Below are positions 1 to 12,169 of a stretch of DNA of 64,000 nucleotides, piece by piece. Source of the stretch: Mastigias papua (lineage: Eukaryota > Cnidaria > Scyphozoa > Rhizostomeae > Mastigiidae); the NCBI GenBank assembly GCA_964019165.1, contig OZ025270.1, forward strand, positions 15,355,159-15,419,158, in the 5' to 3' direction. Position 1 is the first letter of the stretch. The number at the start of each line of letters is the position of its first letter. The position numbers and the translations under genes were made by a program. Below the pieces are notes generated by a model. That model ran no database searches. It was given only the letters and a program-made list of their open reading frames with translations, and was not told the DNA's origin.

Positions 1-557
1 AATATCACATTTAAATGGCAAGCATTTACAAATTTGTCAATATTGAAAGTACATAGCTCAGTTACTGCTCACATTAGATTCGCATTGGTCATTAGTACAA
101 TGTATCAGATTTAACACGGTTTTGCTCATTTCACTCAGAAAATGCATAAATATTATTATTTTTTTAAAGTTCCTTAACCTAGGCACTGATTTTAACAGTT
201 CTTTTTTTATAAGTTGTAAAGACAATTGAAGTTCTTGGGTATTTGTGAATTACCATTGTAGTATATAATGGGTTGATAAAGAAGAGTTGCACTTATGTAT
301 TTCACGGTTATTTCACAAGATTTGATTCAACACAAAATTGACCGTAATTACTGAACAGTATCGACTATCTATTTCTATTGACAAATCAATAGGTTCATAT
401 AGAATTTCTCCTTCACAATCTCGCAATAGCACATCATCAAGTATGACTTTGCCGTTTTTGGTAATAAATTTCTTGTTTGATGATATCGTTCGGCCCACTC
501 AATAAGTTGAGAAATAGAAAACGAACCTATTGGAAAATCTCAATATTGATTTCTTAC

Positions 558-3500
558 TTTCGGCTGCTTTAATAGTTCGCTTTCCTCCTCCTCATCTCCA
601 GGTCTTGAGCTTGAATACCTGTCGTAATTCAAAATGATGGGAAATGAAAGATGAAAGCTAGTATCATTGTTATTTAGCAATAATTTGTGTAGATTGAAGA
701 AGTAAATCATAAAGATTTGAAGAAACTGGTAAATTTTTTTGTCATAATCGATTTAATTTCAAAAATGTATAATTTTGCAGTATGTTTTTCAATAACATTG
801 CAGGTATGGCCCTATTTTGCACATTTTTGTTAGATCTGATACAATTTGAACTGTTGACAGTACGTGTCACGGACTTTGCCCTTAATATGTATATCTTTTG
901 AAAGCACGAATTTCATGATATGGATTTATAGCATCCTCACAATTAGGTGGAGATGTAGGCACATGGTACGAACTAAGCTAAAAAAACAAGTTTCCTATCT
1001 TTGCATGGTCGTTTTCGTCCGATAGTTTCGAGTTTTTTTATTGCAAATGCATTACTATTGTATCTTCCATATGATGCATTCAAAGTTTGACGTTCTTGAA
1101 GTAATGCCATAGCTTTAGGACCATAGCAACCCTCCTACTCTACTTTAACAGGCACCGTGGAACAGGGGGCTATAGCTCCCCACTTTTTTCGAAAATAAAC
1201 AATAATGTTTTAAAGAGGTCAAAAGAATTCACTAATGATTGATTACTGTAGTTTTTCCGGTACTCAAAGGCGGCATCTGAATTGAGCACTAGTATTGTGC
1301 TGCAGGGATTACTTTTTTGTTAAATCGTGACGTCAATAATAGAGTAATATAGCCACTTTGCTAAATTTTAGCCCCCCCCCCACTTTCAGACTGCTCCGCG
1401 GTCCCTGAATTTAGCAGATGCAGAGGTAGAATGTTGACAAGACATGAAATTTATATTGTTGGTCCTTATTGTTGTATCGTTGGTGTCTATGTGACTTTTG
1501 TCTTTCTATAATATTTGGTTAGTGTCTTTGAATCATTACTAGCTTTATTTTAAGCTGATAAGATATAAGTTTATAGTGCAACGGGTTCACAAACCTTTTG
1601 TAGAAAACGAAAACGGCCCATACTGTTCCAGAGAGGGCAGCACCAAATGCACAAACAACAACAACAAGATATGCAGTGACGTAAACTGAAACAAAGAAAT
1701 TATGTATGCAAACAGGAATCACAAGAGTCAACATTAAGACCCCCGTTTGTTACATCATTTTCGTTCCATTCTAATCTTGGCTCTCCTAAGTGATCCGAGG
1801 TTTCGGACAGCGTGAGTGAATTTTACAAAACTTCTGTTCATTGTAGCTGTTGGGTTCTTACAATGCACAGAATATGCTATGTTGAATTCCGCTTCATACA
1901 GTAGGTAGATTATCGGCTATCTACATTGAGCATTGGACATCGTTAGATGCTGTTTTAGTTGTTCATTCCAATCCCTTGCACAGAATACCCTGCTCTGGAC
2001 CTCATATGGATATGAATTAGAACCTCTTATACAAAAATTGATATAAATTATAACCAACTGTTTACATATCTTATTTCCAATACCCTCAACAGAATGTATG
2101 TCTTTTCTTTCTCAATTCATCCCCCTCCATCTCTTCTCTTTCGAAACAAATTGTCTTTTTGTGTAACACTACAGTTTCTCACAAACTCGAATATTGTTGA
2201 CAAGAAAATCTCAAGAAAGTTTTAGTTTTGAAGCCATGAAAAAGCTAGGAAAGTTTCCATGCTGAGCGAAAGCAACTTTCGTGTAAAAACATGTACATGA
2301 ACTTCCATGTATCACAATAGTCCTAATTTCTAGGGAGAAGTCTTGCGACCTACATTAAGGCCTTGTTTCAAATATGTAAGGTATGCGTACAGAAATTATG
2401 CTAAAAGGATTACATACTTCTTCTGCTCATTTCGTTTCTGATCATAAGTGCCAACTTTGTCCCACTCTCAATCGTATTATTTTTCACTTTGCATTTCTCT
2501 TGGTCATAACATGTGACACCAAAGCAACTGGTGTTCTTCATGTACGCAATGTTGCATTGCTTTTTGCTACAACACATTGCCATACAGTCGTTCATTGTGG
2601 GCACATTTCCTAGGAACGTGATGTTCTTTGGATTGACGTTACCCAGTCCCCTGTCTTTGATAATATCACTGTGCTGCACGTCACTTTGCTTGCATATTGG
2701 GTGTTGGTTTCTTGCTGATGTACTTGGTGGAGAGTGGACTGTTTTTGTAGTCTTTGCATCTGGGAACCATATAGAATTATAGTTAGATTGAGACTGGTCA
2801 ATGTTGTTAGCAACTGTCATTTCCCATATTCAACAAAGTCGAAGAAGTTGATTCGAAAGTTTTAATACAATTTCATTGGTAGCTGACCTAATTCAGGTTC
2901 TGATTTCAGCCTTGTGTGGATTAAGTTGCCATGAGAATGTGAAACGTTAGCAAGTTAGAATGAAAAATACCGATTTCATCCAGTTGGTGTTTGCATAATA
3001 GTGTTTGCTTAGTTTTTAGAGCGAACCTATAAAGATCCATGTTATGATTCACAAGATGCCATATAGTATATGCAGTTTAGAAGAAGTAAGAATGTATAAC
3101 TGTTGGTCGAATTCAATAGGATTTTCAGGCTATTTTGGCAGAAATATTTTCTCTACTTTGAACAATTAGCACCTCATTTTTACATGACCCTTACTGTGCT
3201 TTGCTGCATCAACTGTTTTTGAGAGATACATTTCCCAAACTCCAGTTTCTCTTGAAAACAATTGGCGAAAAACCTAGCAGTTTTCTGATCTTTGTGTTGG
3301 TATTTTAGTGCGATTTCTGAAATACTTGCTATCTTTAAATAGTCCTGGCCTAGCATTCACAAACTTCAAATATCTCAAAGGAGGAACTCTTGCAGCAGCA
3401 TCTTTCCCAGCCTCCGGTAAGACGAATACAGCTAATTTTATTTTAATCGGGAAAGTTCAGTTTGCATCCAAGATAAGACTAGGAGAATATATCTGCATAA

Positions 3501-3657
3501 TAATTTTATCTGAATGACTGAATGTATTCTTCGCAAAACGTGCAATGAAATGAATGAATATATACTGACAAAACGAACCATTGGATAAGCAAGATTGTGT
3601 TAGATATCCGAATACGACAACTGTCAGGACCCATCTTGAAACTGTTCTCTTTCCCAT
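558..3657 (-). CDS. Split gene: single-pass membrane protein with MANSC domain
   Basis: Four exons read right to left. Exon 1 (3657-3566) starts with ATG and encodes a signal peptide (MGKRTV..., hydrophobic VLTVVVFGYL), then donor GTATAT. Exon 2 (about 2722-2418, donor GTATGT) holds a MANSC-type cysteine domain: the pattern is C, then GNV, C-x3-CC, C-N-x-A, CFGVTC and a last C. Exon 3 (1685-1595; acceptor TTTGTTTCAG, donor AG/GTTTGT) encodes a transmembrane helix (VVVVCAFGAALSG) and a basic stop-transfer FYKR. Exon 4 (618-558, donor GTAAGA) encodes an acidic tail with GDEEEESELLKQ, which fits a [DE]xxxLL endosomal sorting signal. Exons 2-3 (phase 1) and 3-4 (phase 2) join in frame. The exon 1-2 junction is uncertain because several AGs are possible; 2722 is the one that keeps phase with the exon 1 donor. 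The last exon is unresolved: an acceptor at 499-498 could give a tail ending near 375. MANSC proteins are extracellular or membrane proteins; the ligand here is unknown. Confidence 0.6.
1149..1407 (-). repeat. Non-autonomous element family G1, copy 1
   Basis: About 260 bp, bounded by CAGGCACCGTGGAACAG and the inverted form of CAGGGACCGCGGAGCAG, with a C-run inside. The reverse complement of the whole unit recurs at 12338-12608. Terminal inverted repeats starting with CAGG fit a MITE. No open frame. No clear target duplication at this copy. Confidence 0.6.
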
Positions 3658-4416
3658 AGCTCCTTTTTGGTTATTCAGCATTATAACATCTTTTTAGAGA
3701 CTATAATTTCGTCTTTAAAACAGCAAATAGCCTTCGTTTGCATGTCTTCACGGACTAATGCACATGATTGCTTCTGAATGTACCACTCGTTACTTGTAAA
3801 TACAATTTCGCAAATGACTGGCATTTCTTGGTCCAAATGTCGTAAAGTGATTATAAAGATTATGTCATTAAAGCTATGTATAAGGTGTGAGCAATGGTTC
3901 TTTGTCAAAAATTCTAGGCATTTTAGGTGGTCTTCCTCTTTGGTAACTATATACTTAAATTTCCAATCGGGAATACTGTTACGGGCTTTAGTAATATCGC
4001 TCAATATGTTACTAACAGGTAGTGCTATAAATAGCAGGTATGTCATCGATTTACATGAAGAGGAGGCTGCATTGAGGATCAAGGAAATGTGCGAATGGAC
4101 AGGCAACTACCACTGAAAGCATGATAGACTTAAAAGACAAAAGAGAGATGGAAAGATGGGGGAGGGGGGCAGCTATGTACGAAAAACCGATCTCATGAAA
4201 AGCTCTTCCCAACACACCGTGATAGCTAAGAGCTAGAGAATGTCTGCTTCTCTTATTTTTAATAGTTATGATGAATTGGGAGTAATGTCAAAATCATTAT
4301 TATTACGTGCACTGAGGGTGCCTTTAGATGACTACGGGTCTACGCTCGAGTGGCTTCAATAAAGGAGAGGTGAGCGTATGACCCGTACGAGACTTTCACA
4401 AAAACAAGCAATGGAG

Positions 4417-4424
4417 GTCTACAG
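4417..4424. repeat. Target duplication A, left outer copy
   Basis: GTCTACAG directly left of the first hAT-like MITE. The same 8 bases sit directly right of the second MITE at 13080-13087. Confidence 0.7.
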
Positions 4425-4736
4425 CAGGGGTGTCGTGGAGGGGGGCTCAGGGGGGTTCAGCCCCCTTCTTAAAAGTTTGGATATTTAAGGGGCGGCTCAG
4501 CCCCCCTTTAAAGAATCCATCTTTTTTCTACATATTGCATAACAAGACATGACTACAACAGGAGTACCCTCAGTCATAGGATCTTTTTCACAGTACTGGC
4601 CAGTAGGATTCATATTCCCTGAGGATTGGCAGCTATGAAAAGGGCGTGGCCAAGAAAAGCTGCATTCATAAAGGGTGTGGTCCAAGATTTCTTCATGAAC
4701 AGCCCCCCTTCTTACGATTTTAGGACGACACGACTG
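4425..4736 (+). mobile_element. hAT-like MITE, copy E1
   Basis: About 312 bp with short inverted termini (CAGGGGTGTCGTGGA at the left, inverse of AGGACGACACGACTG at the right) and G-rich ends. No coding capacity. It is a direct-orientation relative of 12779-13079. Terminal CAGGG and 8-bp flanking duplications fit the hAT superfamily. Unusually, its left flank (GTCTACAG) and right flank (CATTTACG) do not match each other; each matches a flank of the other copy. Confidence 0.7.
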
Positions 4737-4744
4737 CATTTACG

Positions 4745-7700
4745 GCAGGCTTGATCAGTGTTAGCGCCATGGAAGGAAATGGTGGACTAGTCCCCCACTT
4801 TTCCCATGAATGATTCTCGAGATTCATGCAAATTCGATGGGAAAATCTTGAGGTTGCTGTTTCTTAATGTTTAGAAGATGATTGTCATTTGTAGTCGTTT
4901 AGATTTAATGACAATGATCCGAAGATCTGGAATTGTAGCTCGGTTAACCAGCCAAAGGAATCAAATGTTATGTGAAGAAAACGGTATAGCTTAAAAAGGG
5001 TTAAGCTCAATGATTTTCTGTGGCTTTTGACCGCTGTCCCCTCCCCACTTTTTGGTGGCTGGTGTTGTCATTGGTTTTGATTTGTGTTAGTTATTGCGAA
5101 TCTCAAAATATCCATCAACTTTTGGCTTATTACTCTGAAGCTGTCCAGGAGCTATGTTACATGTAAGCAAATGCATAAAGGAATATCTTAAAGTTGCATC
5201 ATTAACATTATCAGTAAGATGGCTATGTCATCAAATAATTTGAAAAGTCAACAGTGCTGACCCATTCCTTGTTTTGACAGAAGATGATGTAGAGAATATG
5301 GAACGTGTTGCAATGTTAATAACCTTTCCCACAGTGAAAGTACTTAAACAATGAAAGAACATTCCGATGTTGAACTTACAACCCAATATACAAGATTGCT
5401 TCGAGTCCATTTATGAGCTCGAACAGTAAATTTTAATATTTTTTTAAGTATGTTGCTTTTGCAAAATTAACTATAAGGAGTTAAGCGTGGAGAAGATTGA
5501 TCAATAGCAAGTGAACTACAAAGAATCTTAAGAGATACGATGAATTCGAAGCTTTCTTTATTAGCAACTTGGAAAGCTTTGAAATCGCCTTTGCAACTCA
5601 CATACAGTACGCTCCCCACCACATTGGAGCTGTTGCACGTCCAAGTCTTTAGTTTATGTGTTTGTGGAGGATTTAAAGACTTTCCTAGAAGCTGAAGGAA
5701 GCTGCACGTTCTCGTTCAAACTGAAGATTGTCTTGGAACGAAAGGAATCTGAAAGTCGCACTTATAGGAAGTTCGGGCATGTCACACACATCTCAAAGTC
5801 GTATTATCAAAGATCTCGCACCGTCCTAAATAAAAGACAATTTTTCAGTCGATTAAGAGTTTCTGCTGATAAGAAATGGAGCGAATGCAAATTTTTCTTA
5901 ATCCGAAACGAAGAACATTTCCCAAGGAAGATTAGCATACTATGATTTAGTGCCCACACACATTGAAGCACCCCATATAGTAGCATTTGGTTGTTTCCCA
6001 CAATATTTCGCAACTCATTGTAATGTGCAAAATGCATATGATGCTTGATGCAAATGACGATGTTTAGAAGTTTAGAGAAAAAACTATCATTGTAATCGAC
6101 ATCGGTCAACGTCGTCAAAGATTGAGTTCTCTTAAGTCATCATACTCCAATTAGGGTAATCAACGATAATGATGCAACCCGAAGCTAAATGCAAAGTAAA
6201 TAAATAAATTTTAATTTTAACGAAAGCTCTTATTGTAATAGAGTTAGATAAGATTCGAATAAAGACAACTATATTTTTAATTGTGCAAGACATATTTCGG
6301 AATACAAATATAGTCATTAGAACGTATATATGTATGTAAATTCGATAAAATAGCGACAAACCATTATAAGGAAAAATGGGGTTAGAAGCTTAACGAAATA
6401 TCGAAGTGTTGAATCTGTGCTAATTATAATTTTACTTTTGCTGATAGTGAAACAGTGTACAAAACAACAACTCATTCAAGTTAAGCCATTAGTCCAATTG
6501 ATTCATCTTCCCTCTCAATGAGGTAAAGCAAACATAACAAAACGAGGTTAATCAAATATAGTAAACAAAACAGGGGTTATTATAAGGTCCATAGCTCCTA
6601 TGCAATAGATAGGTACATGTTTTCAGTGGCAATTTTTAGATGGAGGCAAGCAGGGATCATACCAGGGAAGAAATGGTGGATAGTCAAATACTAACAAAGT
6701 GCCAACATCGAGCAAAAGGAGAATTTTATAGTACCACGCCTTTCAGGCTGGCGATCGGTGAAATTTTGGGGGTTACAACTCCCTAAGCACCCCTGGCACC
6801 ACCATCGCTGAAGGCAGAAAAGCAATTGACCCCCTCGAGTAAATGGTGACACTATTCTAGGAAGTAAATTATTGATAGATGGGCAAATCTATTTTACAAA
6901 ATCTGCAAATTCACCATCGATGTCCCTCTAAGGGTATGCAAGAACCCGGAATTACATGCTCTATATTTTGTCTCTAACCGCACAGCACCGCTCTATCATT
7001 GTACAGAATTAACTACCACTTAGAATTGAAGTTAGACATAATCTACCCTTGCTATCTTGTAGAGACTCTACTCATTTTTAGAGCTATGTTCTGCTTATTT
7101 CAGTTGCACTTGAAGATTGTAATGTAATGCAATAATATGCTATAGTTTTTCAAGGAGTAGTATTAGATCACATTATCTTGGGAACTTTCAGCTGCTCTAT
7201 TTAATTCATTCATACTCTCTGTCACAACTGGCGCAGGTGCAAGCCTAACTCTCGTAATAGTCACCTCTTTATTTCGCATGTACACTGCTGAGTCCTATTC
7301 AATCTCATTCAGTCTGCTACACATGAAACAAATGACATTTAAATTAGAAATGTTCTATATGTTTTTGCATGAATTTTTGCTATATTTCATTAATTTTTCC
7401 ACATCATATATTAGACATTTCCAAAATAGTTTCTCAACTCTTTGAGTCCATACAGTCATGAATCAATTCTTAGCGACAATGACTGTATGTCTGTTGGTGA
7501 AAAGAACACGTTTATTGCACTATACATAATTCTTAAAATCATTATTACAACTTCCACTATCTACTACTCTGTAGAATCTTTAGCATGGTATTTATTTGCT
7601 CTTTTTCTGCAAATGCGCTGAGAAAAGCTATAGTCTGAAAATAGTTATTGCAGAAATATTTTTAAGTGCAGTTCTGGTATATTTTTGTCTCAAAACCGTG

Positions 7701-8309
7701 TTCAACTGTTTAAATATCTAAAATATCGAAATACCCCCAGGAAATCTCTGCCTCTTGTTCTAAACCTTAAGTACCATAATTTCGTCTCTGATCTGCATTT
7801 GGTTTAGTATTCCTAGAAACTTTTCCTTCAATTTTTGCTCTGTACACAGCATTTACTGAGCATTTACTTTAACTTTCTAGCAGTTGTTGCTATATTGCGA
7901 TGAGCTAACTAGCCTTTCCCTGCTTAACTGTAGTCCTAAGGGAAAGAGATCGTGACTTGGTTGTGTCCTAACAATAGTACCTCTATGTATGGAGAGAATG
8001 ATTCAATCTGTTTGGAAGTTTATCCGTGTAGAGAAAGTCGAGAGAATGGAGTTGCTAGCGTCAATATTTGAAACCCTTTGGATTCATTCTTGCACATCAT
8101 TAGCCAGACGTTATAATTGCACCTGTCTGTTCTTCTTATATGCACAGCTGAATTAGTGAAGACTTCACTCAGAACATTCAAGATTCCGGCTGGAGTTGAA
8201 CAACAGTCAGCTATTTAGCACTGAGAGCTATCGCTAATATCACGATCAGTTTGAAGCACGAAGAGTGGTGTCTAACAGTAGCATAATCATAAATAGGGCA
8301 GTGTGAACG
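4745..8309. other. Non-coding stretch upstream of the GPCR gene
   Basis: About 3.5 kb of AT-rich sequence with no recognisable gene. Open frames at 5658-5945 (+) and 5807-6118 (-) overlap, are of chance length and show no domain. Any promoter of the GPCR should lie at the right end; I cannot point to specific elements. Confidence 0.4.
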
Positions 8310-8399
8310 ATGGCTAATGATAGCAACACAGTTATCTATCAAGCAATGCGAACAATGGCTAATGAAAGCACCAAAGTCATTTATGAAACGCCGAGAACG
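8310..8399 (+). repeat. 45-bp tandem duplication inside the GPCR N-terminus
   Basis: Two 45-bp units, both starting ATGGCTAATGA, encode two similar 15-residue segments. The unit keeps frame and duplicates a possible start codon, so either ATG could initiate. Confidence 0.6.
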
Positions 8400-9497
8400 A
8401 TTGCTAGTGGTGACAACTCGACAGCTTATGCTTGCTTTATTGGAGAAACGTCACTACTATCAGTCGTAGTCTTACTTGTCACAATACCACTACAACTTAA
8501 TCTCATGAAGGTCCTTGCAAAGGACTTTCAGCTTAGCTTGCCACGACACAAGGTTTTGTTCTCCCTTTCTTTATCAGATACTGCTCTGGTTTGCGGGCTT
8601 TTCATTATAACCTGGGTAAATAAAGCCGTACAAATAACACGGAAATCAACTGGCTGCCTGGTGTACCGGGGCTTTGTAATATTTATTGCTTCCTTAGGAT
8701 CGGTTTCTTCTGCTTTGTCAATCACTGCTCTATCTGTGGAGAGATACGTTGCATGTATCCATTGCTTTCATCTTCATCAAATATTTACGGAGTCAAGAGT
8801 CCGTTATGGTTCAATTATTGGATGGGGATTGGCAGTTCTGATTAGCTTGTTTGCCGCCTTCACCAACGATTATGATGATACAGCGATATTAGCACGCCAA
8901 AGCACTTTTCATTATGTCTATATTAGTTTCATTGCTCCGTCATCAATTTCCACTGGCATTATACAGTTTCGGCTGTTCTTGTTCAGTAAGAGGAAGATTA
9001 ACCAGGTCCTTCCAGCTGGAACATTTGGAGCTAAATTGGAAGTTGCTCACTACCGAAAGAAGCAGCTCAAAGTTGCATTCATGGCGGGTATTGTTGCATT
9101 TGTTTTCATTATATGCATGCTTCCCCTCGCAGTTGTATTACTTTATGAGCTGCTGAGCGGTGAAACAGTTTCATCTCCCAAGAGAGACATCTGCATGGCC
9201 CTATCATGCTGCAATGCAGTTGCTGATCCATTCATCTATGGTTTTGGGGTCGCTGATACAAGGCAAAAGATATTTAAAGATTTGAAGAAACTGACGTCAT
9301 CTCTTGTCAATATATTACCTACAAACTTGTGCCAATCATCCCCACAAGCAAATAGAGAACACCTTGGTCACAGGAACAACAACGTCTTTACAGTTTACCA
9401 AGTCAGATTAACAAGAACAGCCAACCCAAAGATTTATCCACGGGTGCAATCCGTGGAACATGACAACAGGATAGTTGAGCATATCTATGAACTTTAG
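8310..9497 (+). CDS. Class A (rhodopsin-like) G-protein-coupled receptor, single exon
   Basis: 395 residues, intact, intronless. Extracellular N-terminus (1-40) with possible N-glycosylation sites (NES 18, NST 36). Seven hydrophobic helices at roughly 41-67, 81-103, 118-140, 167-186, 201-224, 253-281 and 292-313. Class A marks: LSLSDTAL in TM2 (LAxAD position), Cys116 before TM3, ERY at 144-146 (DRY position), CMLPL in TM6 (CWxP position, Trp replaced by Met), and DPFIYG at 306-311 (NPxxY position, giving DPxIY). The C-terminal tail (314-395) is hydrophilic. The first 30 residues are a tandem repeat of a 15-residue unit starting MANDS/MANES. I cannot assign a ligand. ATG 8310 is the first in frame; an internal ATG at the repeat is also possible. 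AATAAA at 9825-9830 may be the polyadenylation signal. Confidence 0.85.
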   Translation: MANDSNTVIYQAMRTMANESTKVIYETPRTIASGDNSTAYACFIGETSLLSVVVLLVTIPLQLNLMKVLAKDFQLSLPRHKVLFSLSLSDTALVCGLFIITWVNKAVQITRKSTGCLVYRGFVIFIASLGSVSSALSITALSVERYVACIHCFHLHQIFTESRVRYGSIIGWGLAVLISLFAAFTNDYDDTAILARQSTFHYVYISFIAPSSISTGIIQFRLFLFSKRKINQVLPAGTFGAKLEVAHYRKKQLKVAFMAGIVAFVFIICMLPLAVVLLYELLSGETVSSPKRDICMALSCCNAVADPFIYGFGVADTRQKIFKDLKKLTSSLVNILPTNLCQSSPQANREHLGHRNNNVFTVYQVRLTRTANPKIYPRVQSVEHDNRIVEHIYEL

Positions 9498-10063
9498 CTT
9501 TCATCCCAATGTACTGAATATTAAGATAGATTCTACGCTTGCTTTTAACAGAAAATGAGGCAAACTGTGCACTCAACATAATTGCAAACAAGTCATGATC
9601 GTTATGCTAATTTTTACCAACAAGCCAAGGGATAACTGACAGCTTTCAAGAAAAGAGGGGCATGACCCCCTCAGACTTTTACTTTGGCACACCGCTGATT
9701 GCATTTATTTATTTTGCCTTGAATACCGTGTTGTTGGAATTTAATGTTTGAATCCCAGTTTAGCTTCTTATGATAATCAAGCTTAGATGAGGGTTTCCAG
9801 AGAGAATACGATTTCATACTCTGAAATAAATGGATAGTTTTACCCTACATTAGTTGACAAATGAGAGTATATAACCTGCTTTACGGCGAGACATGGTGCT
9901 CTTTTGCTCATATCTTTGAATGATGGGAAAGGTACCATTACTTTCTAGTAGATTGTGATGAATATGCAGCTTCAGGATGCATCTCATGAGAACGGCGATA
10001 AAGAAGGAAAAACTTCTCTTTATAGCTCTTTACTGTTATTGATAAATTCCAGATACAATGCAC

Positions 10064-10396
10064 CTTTTTTTTGTAAGAAAAACACATTTTTCCTGAGGCT
10101 CAATATTCTTAACTTTTCACGAATTTGAGGCTGAGATTTTCTTAAGATTTTCTTAACTTTTGCAGGAATAAAATGGCTGAAACAGGCAACTCTGTATTTG
10201 TTGGGCCACCATAAGTCTCGATCTTTGTACGAGAGTCTGCAAAAATGAGCCAATATCAATTTCAGGCATGTAAGGAAGATAAACTGTGATTTTCTTAGCA
10301 TTTTCTTGAACTTGAGCCTTGTGATTTTCTTAGGATGTTCTTAAGATTTTGGCCATTTGAGCCTCATTTTCTTATAAACTTTTTCTTATAAAAAAT
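10064..10396. repeat. TTATAAGAAAAA-type MITE, copy 1
   Basis: About 330 bp; near-identical over its whole length to 35838-36170. The ends are inverted: a T-run followed by (A/G)TAAGAAAAA and GAGGCTCA at the left, mirrored by GAGCCTCA and TTTTTCTTATAAAAAA at the right. The reverse-frame open reading (10020-10301) is a repeat artefact with no domain. Confidence 0.65.
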
Positions 10397-10758
10397 AGGG
10401 TGTACACAAACTATTTCCCGTCTTAATTTCACGTCGGTGTCTTTGATTCCTTGACATTTTACCATAATTGGTAACATAACAGCTACTACCTGCATATTTA
10501 TAGGTAACAACTAGGATACCTAAACACAGTTAATAAACTACTATCCGAGTAATGCTTATCAAGAAGTTTCGCAACATTCTTTTTGATTCTGATACCATAT
10601 GGTCGTATTGCTCTTAAAGTCATTTTATTTACGCTGTATAATCGTGTGAATTTTTAGCAATCAGATGGTGCTATCAATTGGCGCAATGGCAGTTCATTTA
10701 ACAGCCCTATTTTGTAATTGGATATATTTACTCACGATCCACTGGGATTGTTACTGTC

Positions 10759-10850
10759 TTTTAACATGACACAAGAACATATTCAAGTTAACCTGTTCTG
10801 ATTTTCTTTTAACATGATGCAAGAACAAATTAAAGTTAACCTGTTCTGTT
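10759..10850. repeat. Two-copy direct repeat of about 45 bp
   Basis: TTTTAACATGA...CAAGAACA...AAGTTAACCTGTTCTG occurs twice in tandem with few changes. No coding content. Confidence 0.5.
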
Positions 10851-11394
10851 ACATTTACTTCAGGGAGCCACAGTGCTGATATTTAAACTTCGCGTCGTGG
10901 AAAGCGGAGCTGAGGGACAGGGGGGCTATAAGCCCCCACTTGTTCTCGCAAATGTACTTTAGGTATAAGCTGTTAAAAATCCAAAAATAAAATCTTTTCT
11001 TTTTGAACATTAATTTTGTTAACAATTTTAACAAATCGACTTTGGTGCCAATCATCAATATTAGATAAGGCATTGTTTGCATGCACTATTAATTAAAACT
11101 TACTCCTAGAACCTACACCCCCCCAACCACCCCACTAAGATTATTGCTCCGTCACTCCTAAACATATTGTATATGAATCATCACCACAGTCCCATTTTTA
11201 CGATTGTAAATGCTGTTTCTAGTAGAAGATGATGGTTTTATATTAGTTGAAACCTACGATTGGGTAGTCGTTTCTTCAACTTACTTAATTTACCCTCCAG
11301 TCTCAGGGTGTTTACCTTTATCAATACCAAAGAAACAAGCAGAACAGTGTAAAAAATCAAATTTGATTTGTGCATGGAACGCTATTAAACAATT

Positions 11395-11864
11395 GTAGAT
11401 GTATAGCTGTTTATGAAGATGTATGGCTTAAAACTTTAACTACATTGGTGAAGGGACTATTATCAAGCAATGGTAGACATGTTGCTGTTCATGACGATGT
11501 ATGCCTTAAGGAATGAACTGTATTGATGTAGGGAATACTTTCCAGCAGTTGTAGACATATTGCTGTTTATGAAGATGTATGGCTTAAAACTTTAACTACA
11601 CTGGTGAAGGGACTATTTTCAAGCAATGGTAGACATATTGCTGTTCATGAAGATGTATGACTTAAAACTTTAACTACATTGGTGAAGGGAATGTTATCAA
11701 GCAATGGTAGACATATTGCTGTTCATGACGATGTATGCCTTAAGGAATAAACTGTATTGATGTAGGGAATACTTTCAAGCAGTTGTAGACATATTGCTAT
11801 TTATGAAGATGTATGACTTAAGAATTAAACTGTATTGGTGCAGGGAATATTATTAAACGATGTC
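11395..11864 (+). repeat. Minisatellite, six units of about 78 bp
   Basis: Six consecutive units each start near TAGACATATTGCTGTT and contain GAAGATGTATG. Two sub-types alternate: one with CTTAAAACTTTAACTAC, the other with CTTAAGGAAT(A/G)AACTG. The pattern suggests expansion of a dimer or trimer rather than a monomer. Confidence 0.8.
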
Positions 11865-12169
11865 TGTGCACATCAACTTTAAAGGATCAAGTTTTATTGA
11901 TGTTGCAAAACACTATTGCTATTTCTTCCCAGTGCTCTGATTGTGCTGCAAGATTGAATTGAATTAGTATGAAATTTGTTGATCAATTCATAATCATAGT
12001 AAAAATAATGAAATTAATTTGTATTGCATCTTATATCCACAGGGCTTAAAGGGCCATTACATTGCAATAATATATGTACAGTAAGAAAACAGAACGTCAA
12101 ACATTGGTTGTAAGATAGAATAATCTACCCACACTATCCTTGAGATAGGTATAAATGTTCTATCTTTGA

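Noticed and set aside
3681..4106. 141-residue minus-strand open frame with a hydrophobic segment near its start
   Set aside because: Length is close to what chance gives in 64 kb of AT-rich DNA, it has no domain, and no good donor is seen near its end. It could still be an upstream exon of the MANSC gene, but I cannot support it.
5658..6118. Overlapping open frames on both strands
   Set aside because: They overlap each other, lack any motif, and are short enough for chance.
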